Positions 20,771 to 30,180 of a stretch of 64,000 nt of DNA are shown here, piece by piece. Position numbers and translations under genes: made by a program. Within the stretch, counting starts at the first letter, position 1, and every line of letters begins with the position of its first letter. Where the stretch lies: positions 17,865,926 to 17,929,925 of the forward strand of contig NC_072802.1 of the NCBI RefSeq assembly GCF_028583425.1, in the 5' to 3' direction. The DNA is from Eublepharis macularius (Eukaryota > Chordata > Lepidosauria > Squamata > Eublepharidae). The notes beneath the pieces are model-generated. The model made no database searches and had not been told where the DNA came from. It was given only the letters and a program-made list of their open reading frames with translations.

Positions 20771-21968
20771 ACGGGATTCAGTTTCGTTTTCCCAGCCATG
20801 TCGGACGCTCCTCTCCGCAGGTCCGGGAGGAAACGTCCGAGCAGCCTGACCGGGCGGTTGACCCGCGAGGGTTAACCCCAAGGACTCCCAGTGAGGGAGT
20901 CAGGATCTGGAGCGCGGTGGGAAGAACCCCCTGAAAGCAATGCAGGGGGTAAATTGCCCGTTTGCTCCAGCGGAGGCCGGCAGACTTGCGCAGCACATTG
21001 CGTGCTGCCAGGCCATGGAGAACGGCAATAAGCAGATTTAAGGTGAAAACCTGTAAGTAAGCAAATCCCTTCTGATTTCTAAGCGTATGCGAAGGATTGG
21101 TGGGAGTTAAAGCTAAGAAGGCGCGGATTTCTTCCCCTTCATGGAGTTTCGGAACTTAGCTGGCGCCCCCCCCTAAGATGGCGACAAAAAAGCAGAGCCC
21201 TGCAATGAGTAAATCGGTGATGGCGACGTTACAGGGGAAGGGGGAAACCCTGGAAGAGATGGTCAGACGAGCGGTCTTTGAAGCTACGCAGCCCTTTGCA
21301 GCGAAGTTAAATGAAATGGGGCAAAAGGTTGATTCAGTGGAAAGCGAAGTGAAAACCATTAAAGAAACAGCGTCTGGAGCAGAGCAGTCTGCACGCGAAA
21401 ACGTAGTACTCATGAAAGCAACAAGTAAAGAAGTAAAGCTCTTGGAGAATCAAATAATAGGATTGCAAGTGGACCGTGCCCAAACGGTACTGCGTCTTCA
21501 GAATGTAAAAGAGGAGCAAAGTGAAAATTTAAAAGACTTGGTGTCGGAACTTTTGGCGTCATTCGCAAAGGCAACTAAAGAAGAGTTAAAAAGCGATATT
21601 TTGGAAGTCCGTCGGACATCTTCAAAGTATGCAATGAAGCATCAGCTGCCTCGCGAGATTATTATTGACTTTTCATCTAAGAAGACTCGGGACACCATCT
21701 TATATAATTCGTATAATGTGGACTTGGACTATCTGGGCAATAAGGTTAAAATATTGAAGGATGTGCCATTTTTGGCTCGTAAAAGAAGATTTAAGTATAA
21801 AAGACTTGCAGCTTTCCTGAGGAAATGTGATGTAAAATACAAATGGTTGTTTCCGGAAGGCGTCTGGTTTAGATATAAGGATCAAACCTACAAGATTACA
21901 TCGGAAGTACAGCTGACAGACTTTTTGTTCAACCATCAGGAGTTTCAGCAAGTATTCTTAAATTCTGC
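20754..21968 (+). mobile_element. L1-type element, 3' truncated, with 17-bp target duplication
   Basis: The insert (20771-21951) is flanked by a perfect 17-bp direct repeat GTATTCTTAAATTCTGC at 20754-20770 and 21952-21968, lying within the Harbinger transposase. The 5' part (20771-21177) matches the 5' region of the element at 24774-26296 from its first bases (GATTCAGTTTCGTTTTC), so the 5' end appears complete. The 3' end stops inside ORF1 with no A-tail, which is unusual for target-primed reverse transcription. Confidence 0.85.
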
Positions 21969-22203
21969 GCTTTGCACAGCTATGGATGCAGAGGTGTTTG
22001 TGCAGGGCAACCCCTGCCTAACACTAGAAGAGGTTACCGTGCCACCGAACATCATTTCAGATGCTGCCTACCCCATGAGAAGGTGGCTAATGAAGCTGTT
22101 TAATTGGCTGACAACACCATCTGAAAAAAACTTTGACCAGTGCCTCACAAGAACCAGGAGAAAGAGGAAACTGGCGGTCAGCTGGAGGGACAAGTTCCCC
22201 TAG
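21178..22203 (+). CDS. Chimeric ORF: L1 ORF1 protein fused in frame to Harbinger transposase C-terminal part
   Basis: A 341-codon frame. Residues 1-258 are an L1 ORF1-type RNA-binding protein: a coiled-coil-like region (about 15-100), an RRM-like stretch (RAQTVLRLQNVKEEQ) and a C-terminal domain (LPREIIIDFSSKK, KVKILKDVPFLARKRRFKYK, KYKWLFPEGVWFRYKDQTYKI). Residue 259 begins the target duplication, and residues 259-341 are Harbinger transposase in its own phase, including the second catalytic aspartate (D295 in ISDAAYPMRRWLMK). The frame then departs from the family before the catalytic glutamate. The fusion is an accident of insertion phase. I see no sign of expression, and the ATG (21178) is the same one used by the other L1 copy. 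Confidence 0.7.
   Translation: MATKKQSPAMSKSVMATLQGKGETLEEMVRRAVFEATQPFAAKLNEMGQKVDSVESEVKTIKETASGAEQSARENVVLMKATSKEVKLLENQIIGLQVDRAQTVLRLQNVKEEQSENLKDLVSELLASFAKATKEELKSDILEVRRTSSKYAMKHQLPREIIIDFSSKKTRDTILYNSYNVDLDYLGNKVKILKDVPFLARKRRFKYKRLAAFLRKCDVKYKWLFPEGVWFRYKDQTYKITSEVQLTDFLFNHQEFQQVFLNSALCTAMDAEVFVQGNPCLTLEEVTVPPNIISDAAYPMRRWLMKLFNWLTTPSEKNFDQCLTRTRRKRKLAVSWRDKFP
21969..22150 (+). pseudogene. Harbinger transposase, C-terminal part (truncated)
   Basis: This continues the transposase after the L1 insertion: ALCTAMDAEVFVQGNP, TVPPNIISDAAYPMRRWLMK and LTTPSEKNFDQCLTRTR. The D of ISDAAYP is the second catalytic residue. The third, a glutamate expected in a VVER-type motif directly after LTRTR, is lost because the sequence diverges there. 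Confidence 0.75.
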
Positions 22204-22480
22204 AGCCACCAGTGGATACAGCACTGATAGAACAAACAGTTGCCACCCTAGTTGGAATGAAGAGACAGACACCAAGTTTGGATCTAAGGGCCACTTTAAT
22301 AACTTCATACAACTAGAACAAGCCAAATCAGCAAGGGCCTGAAGCGGTACAGGTCAAGCCACGGGGTCCACCCTGGACCGCTGCCTTGACCTGTCTGGGT
22401 GAGCCCCGAAGCCCGAAGTATTCAAAGCATGTGTTCGTGTGGCTAATGGTTTTTTTCTTGACTCAGAAGACAGCAAAGGA

Positions 22481-22810
22481 TTCCTGGAGAAGTGGCTGCC
22501 TGCAGGACGTGTCACAGGTCTCCAGGGGGGAAAGGCCTGCCACCCTGGGAAGAGTTGCTGCATGGGAGGGTGCACACAAGGGCGTGCCCCCCCCATCCCT
22601 GCCTGGCATCACCCTCCTCTCCTCCATGAATTTCCTGACCTGGACTTGGCAACCCCAATCTTACCTGGTTTCCTGGGTGGAGAAGTGACTGCCTGCAGGA
22701 AGTGTCATAGGTCTCCAGGGGGAAACAACCAGCCACCCAGGGAACAGTTGCTGCATAAGAGGGCCCACTCGAGGGCATGCCCCCCATCCCTGCCCTGGCA
22801 CCACCGTTCC
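22481..22810. repeat. Tandem duplication, about 192-bp period
   Basis: The segment from 22488 (GAGAAGTGGCTGCCTGCAGG...GGTCTCCAGGGGG...GTTGCTGCAT...GGCGTGCCCCCCC) recurs from 22680 with substitutions. Both units end in a CTGGCACCACC/CTGGCATCACC and TGGCAACC context. Confidence 0.75.
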
Positions 22811-22949
22811 TGGAGGTGGCAACCTCTTGCTTATCGGAATCGTTGGGTGTAGAAGTGCTGATCTCCTGGAGATTCAGAGTGACCGTGGGGTGGGTGAAAA
22901 GCTCCTCCAGTCCCTCCCGCGGAGCTTGGATCCCACGTTTTGCAGGATC

Positions 22950-23360
22950 TTAGTTCTCAGGGTTTGCATGGCTTGTGGTCTGGAGGCAAGGGCTTCTTGC
23001 AACCCTTTGTGGCCTTATGCTGCCAACCTCTCTTAATATTCTAGCCAGCTGTGCATAGAAGGGGGATTGTGTCACAACCCTCATATACTCTTGCCTCAAC
23101 ACTTTGGTCTTCATTCGGCATTCCATCTGCTCCGCCATCTGCTTGAACACATCAATGTACCTGTGACATATTGAAAGCACCTCTTGCACCTTCTCCTCGC
23201 CCCAAAATTCTAGGAGGTCTGGTGTTTCTTTCTCTCTCCATGAGACCCCTCTTCCCCCCATGGGTTTCTGTGCGGCCATTTTTGCGCCCAATTTTTGCGC
23301 AGTCAGCAATGGCACCAGAGAGCTCAGGAAATGAATTTCCCGCCTAGCAGAACGCAGCAT
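22950..23360 (-). CDS. Harbinger Myb/SANT-like DNA-binding protein remnant (136 aa)
   Basis: The frame contains VSWREKETPDLLEFWGEEKV and HRYIDVFKQMAEQMECRMKT, then KVLRQEYMRVV. The tryptophan, WGEE and lysine-rich LRQEY features are typical of the Myb/SANT-like protein that partners the Harbinger transposase and brings it to the ends of the element. The most likely native start is the methionine in KMAAQKPMGG, about 28 residues in. The first 27 residues and the tail after about residue 105 look unrelated. Convergent orientation with the transposase is the usual Harbinger layout. Confidence 0.6.
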   Translation of the reverse strand: MLRSARREIHFLSSLVPLLTAQKLGAKMAAQKPMGGRGVSWREKETPDLLEFWGEEKVQEVLSICHRYIDVFKQMAEQMECRMKTKVLRQEYMRVVTQSPFYAQLARILREVGSIRPQRVARSPCLQTTSHANPEN

Positions 23361-23605
23361 AGCATTGGTCCCATTGAGTCACGTGAACTCTGAACAGGTG
23401 GGGGATGATGATCCTTTTGGCGCAAAGGTAGCCTCCCCATGCTCGGCCGAATGTGATTTTATTTTCCTTATAAAATAGGAAAAATAACATGTCAGATCAT
23501 TGGAGTGAAAACCATTCAATTTTTTACAACACCAATGTACTTGGGCACTGTCACACACTGCAGAAATGTTACTGTTAAAATTTTTCTTAATTTTAAAAAG
23601 GAAAA

Positions 23606-23900
23606 TATCACTCGGGATGCTGAGGTGGGAGGGTGTGATCAGATCAGCACAGACTGAGCCCAGGGAAAGGGGGAGAGGGGGTAGAAGAGAAGCTGAAAAC
23701 TTATACTGACTCTACTGTAATCGCGTATAGCCATACAACACTTAAACGTGATTTCACTACAGTAAAAGAAAAAAAAGTTGGGAATAGAGTTTGGGGATGT
23801 GGAATGGGGAAGGTGTGATCAGTTCCGCACAGAATGATGAGCCCATGAGAGAAGGGAGAGGAGGAGATAGAGGAGAATCTTAAAACTTAAATTTTAAATT
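23606..23900. repeat. Two diverged direct repeats, about 185-bp period
   Basis: GGTGTGATCAG...GCACAGA...GAGCCCA followed by a purine-rich run and GAGAAxCTxAAAACTTA appears at 23633-23705 and again at 23815-23890. The purpose is unknown. The repeats may belong to the right end of the Harbinger element. Confidence 0.6.
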
Positions 23901-24224
23901 GCGCAATGCCGCAATATAATGCTGAAAGATGCTCCTAGAAAGCCTACCAATAGGGTATGGAGGCAGAGCCTCCTCTTGTTCATAGCATCCTCCAGCAACT
24001 GATATTCAGAGGTACACTGCCTCTCTTCCTGAACATGTCTAACAGCCATTAAAACACCTGTCATCTAGGAATATTGCCTTTCAACCTGTTAAGCATAGGA
24101 GATACCTTCCAGAAACAGAGACTTCCAAACTCATGTCCAGAGTTTAATTGCTGTGTTATCTGGAAGCTGACAGGGGAAAAAATGTGAATCAGAGATGCTT
24201 TGCCTCTCCTTCAAATTAAAAATG
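23901..24224. other. No gene recognised
   Basis: Nothing recognised between the direct repeats and the hAT MITE. Confidence 0.4.
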
Positions 24225-24639
24225 GTTGGAATCAGGGCTTTTTTTCCAGCTGGAATGCAGTGGAACGGAGTTCCGGCACCTCTTGAAAATGGTCACATGG
24301 CTGGTGGCCCTGCCCCCTGATCTCCAGACAGAGGGGAGTTTAGACTGCCCGCTGGAGTGGCACGGAGGGCAATCTAAACTCCCCTCTGTCGGGAGATCCG
24401 GGGGTGGGGCCAAGAGCCATGTGATCATTTTTGCCGAGAGCGATTTAAACTTTTAAAAACTCCCCCCTTGCTCGAGCTGACCCAAAGTGGCATCATTGTG
24501 CGGCCCTGGGAGCGTGTGCGCACTTTGCGCACGCTCATGCGTGCCAGGGGCACTACCTCCCACCAAGAGTTGCCCCCTGTGCTAGCAACCCACTGAGTTC
24601 CACAACCTCTTTTCCCAGAAAAAAAGCCCTGGTTGGAAT
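24225..24639. mobile_element. hAT MITE, family A (CAGGGCTTTTTTTC ends)
   Basis: The element is 24233-24631, with ends CAGGGCTTTTTTTC and GAAAAAAAGCCCTG, flanked by a perfect 8-bp duplication GTTGGAAT (24225-24232, 24632-24639). Inside is an inverted segment ATCTCCAGACAGAGGGGAG / CTCCCCTCTGTCGGGAGAT. It has no coding capacity, so it depended on a hAT transposase elsewhere. It is the longest of five copies in this window. Confidence 0.9.
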
Positions 24640-24755
24640 ACATTCTGCTATATTCTCTCCCATTCTGCTACAAAGGCCCTTTGACAATAGCATTTCAGCC
24701 GAGGAGGAGGATGGGTAAATATGTTTTGTACTCTATCAAAGAAATGTGTAAATCA

Positions 24756-26314
24756 ATATCATGGTTAATTATTGATTCGGTTTCGTTTTCTCAGCCATGC
24801 CGGACGCTCCTCTCGGCTGGTCCGGGAGGAAACGACCGGGCACCCTGACCGGGCGGCTGATCTGCAAGGATTAGCCCCCAGGACTCCCAGGGAGGGAGCC
24901 AGGGTCCGGGACGCGGCGGGAAGAACTCCCCGAAATCAATGCGGGGAGGGAATTGCCCGTTTGTCCCTATGGAGGCCGGCAGATGTGCGCGGCGCCTCGA
25001 GTGCCGCCGGGCAACGAGAAACGGCAAGTAAAAGAAACAGGCGGAAGCCTGTAAACAAGCGAATCCCTTCTGTTCTACAAGCGTTTGTGAAGGAGAGGTT
25101 GATCTGAAGAAGACTCGATCTTCCCCTTCGTGGAGTTCCAGAATTTTGTTGGCGCCCCCCCCCCCAAAATGGCAGCAAAGAAGCAAAGTCCCGCTCTCGG
25201 TAAGTCAATCTCGGCCACCTTGCAGAAAGGGGAGTCGCTCGAAGAATTGGTGCGCAGGGCGGTGGTGGAAGCCATAAAACCCTTTGTTGACAAGCTGAAC
25301 GAAACTGATCAAAGGGTGGGCTTAATTGAAAGCGAGGTGAAAACCATTAAGGCAGCAGCGGGGGGGGCAGAAAAGTCTGCTCTGGAAAGTGCGTCACTTG
25401 TGAAGGCTACAAAAAAGGAGCTGAAGTTGGTGGAGAACCAACTGATCGGGCTACAAGTGGAACGAACGCAGACAATTTTGCGTCTCCAAAACGTGAAAGA
25501 GGAGGAAAATGAGGATCTGTGGGATTTGGTCTCGGAACTACTGGCGACACCCGCGAGGACGACTAAAGAAGAGGTTAAAAGCGCCATTTTGGAGGTCCGT
25601 CGGGCTTCTTCAAAATATGCAACAAAGCGACAGTTGCCTCGTGAGATCATTATTGACTTTTCAACTAAAAAGATTCGGGACACCATCCTATATAACTCAT
25701 ACAATGCGGATTTGGACTTTATGGGTTTGAAAGTCAAGATTTTGAAGGACGTTCCATTTCTAGTCCGGAAACGGCTTTTTAAATATAAAAAGTTTGCAGC
25801 TCTTCTGAGGGACCATGGAATAAAGTACAAATGGTTATTCCCGGAAGGAATATGGTTCAGATATAAAGATCAGGCCTATAAGATATTATCAGAAGATCAA
25901 CTAAAGGATTTTGAGAATAAAAACCCAGAACTCTGCTGCACCAAGAACGAAGAAAAGGAGGAGCCGGAGGGGGGGGGGGAGGAGGAGAGCATTGCAACAG
26001 CAGTTGCACAGAGAGAATTGCGTCCGGGACCCAGAAGGGGGAGGAAAGTTTAATCAGAATTTGAAATGTTTATTTTCTGCATGATTAACCACTCCATCAT
26101 TATTCTATGGAGCTATTTTTGTATTATGACAGTATGAAGGGAAACATTGAAGTGTAGTGTTTAGTGTTTGTAGTTCATTCCCCCCCCCTTTTCTTTTTCC
26201 ACTCCCCTTTGTCCCTTCCCTCTTCCCTTTCCTTGTGATAGTCTGGTGTAGTGTTTTGTAGTTATGAAAAATAAAAAAATTTATAAAAAAAAAAATATAT
26301 CATGGTTAATTATT
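24756..26314 (+). mobile_element. ORF1-only L1-type element (half-L1-like) with 18-bp target duplication
   Basis: The element is 24774-26296 (1.52 kb), flanked by the perfect 18-bp repeat ATATCATGGTTAATTATT at 24756-24773 and 26297-26314. It has a GC-rich 5' region (24774-25168) matching the other copy from its first bases, one intact ORF1, a 240-bp 3' region and an A-rich tail. There is no ORF2, so the endonuclease and reverse transcriptase had to come from an autonomous L1. The structure is that of mammalian half-L1 (HAL1) elements; whether this is a family or a single deletion copy cannot be told here. Confidence 0.85.
25169..26053 (+). CDS. L1 ORF1-type RNA-binding protein, intact (294 aa)
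   Basis: The ATG at 25169 (MAAKKQSPALGKS) corresponds to the ATG of the other copy at 21178; an in-frame ATG at 25130 is upstream but is not conserved there. The order is a basic N-terminus, a heptad-rich coiled coil (about residues 25-100) that should trimerise, an RRM-like segment (TQTILRLQNVKEEENEDLW) and the C-terminal domain (LPREIIIDFSTKK, KVKILKDVPFLVRKRLFKYK, KYKWLFPEGIWFRYKDQAYKI). A glutamate/glycine-rich tail and a basic end (GPRRGRKV) finish it. ORF1p coats L1 RNA and has nucleic acid chaperone activity. The frame has no internal stops, suggesting a fairly recent insertion. Confidence 0.85.
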   Translation: MAAKKQSPALGKSISATLQKGESLEELVRRAVVEAIKPFVDKLNETDQRVGLIESEVKTIKAAAGGAEKSALESASLVKATKKELKLVENQLIGLQVERTQTILRLQNVKEEENEDLWDLVSELLATPARTTKEEVKSAILEVRRASSKYATKRQLPREIIIDFSTKKIRDTILYNSYNADLDFMGLKVKILKDVPFLVRKRLFKYKKFAALLRDHGIKYKWLFPEGIWFRYKDQAYKILSEDQLKDFENKNPELCCTKNEEKEEPEGGGEEESIATAVAQRELRPGPRRGRKV

Positions 26315-27420
26315 AAGCCGTTAGTCCTAGAAATACACACCGCAGGTTAGTACAGCTGTTTGAATTACTGCCAAAGGCACCCCAAGTCAGCAGAGTCGAC
26401 ATGATGTGGCTAAATAGTGCGACCAATGTGGTTCCTCTTTGCTTTAGTGTGAATCTTGTGTTTGTTCTCAAAAAAGGCACTTGGACAAATCTCAGTAACC
26501 CCTGAAAGGCAGTGGAGAGACCCAGAGTCTGATACCTTTAACACTGCCTTGTTAAGAAGCTGCAAATATTTCTGTATCCTTGTTGCTTTGTCCCAGTTTG
26601 TAGTCACTGGTTTAACAGTCGTCAAAACAGAAGACGTTTCAGATGAGAAAAATTGACATACTGTGTTTGGGGAGACTGCGGGGGGAGAGCAAATTTCACA
26701 GGTCTATAGCAACCAAACACAGTCCTCATCCTTCTCAATTCTCATAGTATCTTTTAGGGACAAACTGTTTGTATTCCCAGAACCTCATGATCTCTTTGTG
26801 TCAAGTGGCTCTCATTTTCATGAGAGGAAGGCACAGGAAGCACAAGAGCCAGACTATTTATACCCTCGTGATACTTGGACCATTTTGTGCCAACTCATTT
26901 TTATTCTTACAAAACAAAAGACAGAAGCATAAAAGGGATTGTTCATGCAGGCTTGTAAATACTACAAAACCCATGTGTTACTGCAAGTGATAAATATACG
27001 CATGGACACATTGGATTCCACTGGTTCAGGGAATGATGGGAGATAGATCGCTGTCCACAGGTGGACAATTGCCTAGTTTCTGTGGTCTGCCTAGCACTTA
27101 CTGATTTGTGTGATTCTTGCAAAGAATGCTATGCACCCATTACAGTGTGGTTTATATCTCTTCTCACTTTTATGCTCACAAGAAACTTCTAAGGTAGATT
27201 TAAGCTGAGAGGCTGTGACTGGCTCAGAATGGAGATGAAGATCTTGACCCTGGGGCAATCATTCTTACTTAGCCTAAATGACCATAAGGTGTTGTTGTAA
27301 AGATAAATGTAGGACTAGGCTGACATTGATCTGATATTTCAAGGTGTTTCTTCTTCTGTTGTTAAGCAACAGTATATAATGATATCTGGACGGTTAAAAG
27401 AGATCCCAGGCCTACACTCT
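26315..27420. other. No gene recognised
   Basis: No coding similarity. Short frames only, with no repeat that I can name. Confidence 0.4.
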
Positions 27421-27450
27421 GGCTTTCTAAATATCAAAATTTAGAAAGCC
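27421..27450. repeat. 12-bp perfect hairpin
   Basis: GGCTTTCTAAAT and ATTTAGAAAGCC enclose a six-base loop. Confidence 0.8.
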
Positions 27451-27689
27451 CACACCATATGGAAAGGCCTGCTTGAAGAGGTCAGGAAAGTTCCTATGCA
27501 CCTGGCTTTCTGCAAACTATGCACAACTGAATTATTCAGGAGGGCTTTTTTACTCAGACATTAGGGTTGCGCTGTAAGGAAACGGTTCAGAGAGATGCTT
27601 TGTAAAAGGACAAGGACTGTAGACTATACTACCGAGTACTGTCTGTTGATGTAGATTTGTTCCTACTGGGTAGTTTCCATGTTGTTTAA

Positions 27690-27900
27690 TTTACCATGTC
27701 AAGTTACTTGTGTTTTGTTTCTGCCGTGTTTCACCTCTGTATTTCTGTATTCCAATGTATGCTTCTCTTCACATTTATGCAATGCATACCCTATTGCACT
27801 GTTTATTGAATGCCCCAGTTGTTGATTGTATTGACTTAACCTGTGTAATCTGCCTTGAATCTGAGTGAGAAATGCAGACTATAAACAAAGAAAGAAACAG
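27690..27900 (+). repeat. LINE-type 3' tail
   Basis: GTGTAATCTGCCTTGAATCT, then GAGTGAGAAATGCAGACTAT followed by AAACAAAG, matches the tails at 35440-35600 and 43300-43460. It is probably the 3' end of an L2/CR1-type LINE or its SINE partner. Confidence 0.5.
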
Positions 27901-27945
27901 CAGTGGACTGCAGAGATTTTTTTAAAAGAAAGTAGATCACAATAC

Positions 27946-28072
27946 TGACATCATTCCCAGCACAATCAACAAAGGGAAGGCCCCTGTGGGGGGTATTTTC
28001 CTTAAAATCAGCCCAAATACCCCTGTGAGGGGCCTTCCCTTCATTGTTGCACCAAGAATGACATCATTTCAG
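27946..28072. mobile_element. Palindromic MITE
   Basis: CAACAAAGGGAAGGCCCCTG at 27968 pairs with AGGGGCCTTCCCTTCATTGT at 28028, and the ends carry TGACATCATT / AATGACATCA. Confidence 0.7.
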
Positions 28073-28202
28073 GTGCGATGACGAAGGCTCCAGAGTGTGC
28101 ACACACGCTTTGTGCACATGCATGGTAAGTACTCCCTGAGTGCCCCCCCAAGACACCCCCATTCCCCCAGTTTGGACCCCAAGGGTCCTGGCAACCCCAG
28201 TA

Positions 28203-28353
28203 TGTGCCATCAAGTCACCACTCTAGCAAGGGGCTTTCAAGGCAAATGAGAAGCAGAGGTGGTTTGCCAGTGCCTTCCTCTGCAGAGTCTTCCCTGGTGG
28301 TTGCTCGTCAGTGTACTGACCCTGCTTAGCTTCTCAGATCGGAGGCTCTACCC
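28203..28353 (-). repeat. 5S rRNA-headed SINE (5S-Sauria-like), decayed
   Basis: Minus strand: GATCTGAGAAGCTAAGCAGG is the 5S part, followed by GAGGAAGGCACTGGCAAACC and TGACTTGATGGCACAT. Confidence 0.7.
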
Positions 28354-28599
28354 TGCTGCCTTCCCTCTGTAAGGTACATTAGGCTGAGAGCAATGCCCCT
28401 CAGAAAACTCCACACTTCTAGAAAAAGGTTTTTTAAAAAAAAAACTGTTTGAAATACATAATCCCCTACCAGTATGGAAACTGGTACAGTCCCAGGCAGG
28501 GTTCACCGAGTGATTTCTCAGCTCAGATTAGCGGGGAAGGAAAGATTGGGAGAAACACCTGTAATGTCATGCTGAGCATTTGCTTTCCCCTTCCTATTA

Positions 28600-28735
28600 A
28601 GGTTGGGGAAGGCAATGGCAAACCGCCCCGTAACAAAAAGTCTGCCAAAAAAACGTCGTGATGCGACGTCCCCCCATGTGTCAGTAACGACTTGGTGTTT
28701 GCACCAAAGGGACTACCTTTACCTTTACCTCCTGT
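28600..28735 (+). repeat. tRNA-derived SINE, 3' half
   Basis: GGAAGGCAATGGCAAACCGC, then CCGTAACAAAAAGTCTGCCA and CTACCTTTACCTTTACC, form the tail half of the SINE seen in reverse at 54385-54662 and 63640-63985. The tRNA-like head is missing. Confidence 0.7.
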
Positions 28736-29539
28736 TAAGGTATTATTAAACTTGAGTGTGGTCAGAGGCACAAACCAAAGGGCTTGGGCCAACAGGCTCT
28801 GCCCCTGGGGTCTTAGCCCGTGGCTTGCCGCCTGTGCCATCGGATGAGCCAGCCACTGAGTCTAGGACTGGCTCAAATTATAATTTGTTGCTTTGTTTAT
28901 TTATATTTTATTTTCTGCTCTTGTAAGCTACTCGGAGTGCCTTTGGGCAGAAAAGCAGAGCGATACATTTAAATGAATAAAAGCGTGAGCAAAATGAACC
29001 CACTCAGTGGTACGAAAGGGAAATGGGGCAATGGGGGTGGGGGGTGGCCGTGACTGCCTCCCTGCTAATTCACCATTCATAACTTGCCAATAAACCCGCG
29101 TCCCCCCACGCTCAAGTCATCATATGAATAGACAACATCTCTCAGCCTTGTACCCCACGCTTACTGAATCTCTCTTTTAAACTGGGCGGCTCAAGAGACC
29201 TTTTCTGCTGGCTAGAAGTGAACAATCGATGCATTTTTAGCAGGTGCCCTTCATGCATGGCCTGAGGGAGGCTGGGGAGGGGCAGAGCAGCCTCTAGAGG
29301 AGCTGCTCTATGGCGTCTGTGAACGAGCAAGAGCTGCTATCCACCCAAGTCAGGAGACTGCTGAAGTCCACTGGATAAGAGTCCACTGCAACTAGGTACA
29401 GCGTGGCAGCAATACACAGAGGATGAGCAACAGAGAACCGCCTGTTTGTCTGCTTCTCTCAGCCTCAGCTGAAAAGGCAGAAAAAGCTGCAATGGGCAGC
29501 GAAGAGAAAAGAGAGTGTGAAGAAATCAGGGGAACTGAA
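28736..29539. other. No gene recognised
   Basis: A LINE-like tail scrap lies at about 28880-28985 (GTAAGCTACTCGGAGTG...AATGAATAAA). The rest is unassigned. Confidence 0.35.
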
Positions 29540-29750
29540 GGGCAAGTGTATTGGCTTTGTTTATGCTCTTATCTTTCTCCCCAGTGGAGACCTAAAGCGG
29601 CTCACATCCTTCTCATCACCTTCCTTTTACCCTCTGTTTTTAGCACTTGCAGCCTAACCTACCCCACAGGGTTGCTGTGTAGTTTAAAAGGAGAATTATG
29701 TACGCTGTTTTGGGCCCCTGCTGGGGAGAAAGGTGGGCATAAGTGAAGCA
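29540..29750. repeat. Composite SINE remnant
   Basis: CTTTCTCCCCAGTGGAGAC and AGCGGCTCACATCC match one SINE body, and CCTAACCTACCCCACAGGGT matches the tail of another in the opposite sense. It looks like two overlapping old insertions. Confidence 0.4.
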
Positions 29751-30180
29751 AACTATCAACAACTGCAACTTCATTGGTCATGCCCCTCCCCTCTTTCTTC
29801 ATTGTGCCTTCAAGAAACTCAGTGAGGCCTATGAAACTGCCCCCCTTTTTATATATAAAATAACTATGTGAGGTAAATTGGACTGGGTGAGAGAGATTTA
29901 ATCAATCTGCTAAATTACAAATGTTTAATTATTTACCATTATCCGCAAACCAATCAATTGCTTTACATTTCACTGCTATTATAGCATAGCACTTTTAATT
30001 GGTAAAGAGCTGTCCGAATTAACATAGATCGCTCTTAATTCTCCTTTTGGACATGAGAACTGAAGCCGAGGAAGCCGCAGGCTCAGGGATTTGATCCAAT
30101 GCCTGGCCGCCCAAGTCTCACTGAATGAGAGCGCTCCACATTCTCCCAGGTAGCTAAATGAGGATGCCGACATATACCAA
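29751..30180. other. No gene recognised
   Basis: AT-rich sequence left of the large inverted-repeat element; nothing recognised. Confidence 0.35.

Larger units (their letters stand above)
20520..23400. mobile_element. Decayed Harbinger DNA transposon with internal L1 insertion
   Basis: Two gene remnants of a Harbinger element face each other: a DDE transposase on the plus strand (20544-20770 and 21952-22150) and a Myb/SANT-like protein on the minus strand (23360-22950). Harbinger elements encode exactly this pair. The transposase is split by an L1-type insertion (20771-21951). Terminal inverted repeats and the 3-bp target duplication could not be located, so the outer limits are approximate. 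The left part of the transposase gene upstream of 20520 is missing or too decayed to see. Confidence 0.7.

Noticed and set aside
25309-25830. 173-codon minus-strand frame opposite L1 ORF1
   Set aside because: It is the antisense shadow of the ORF1 coding sequence.
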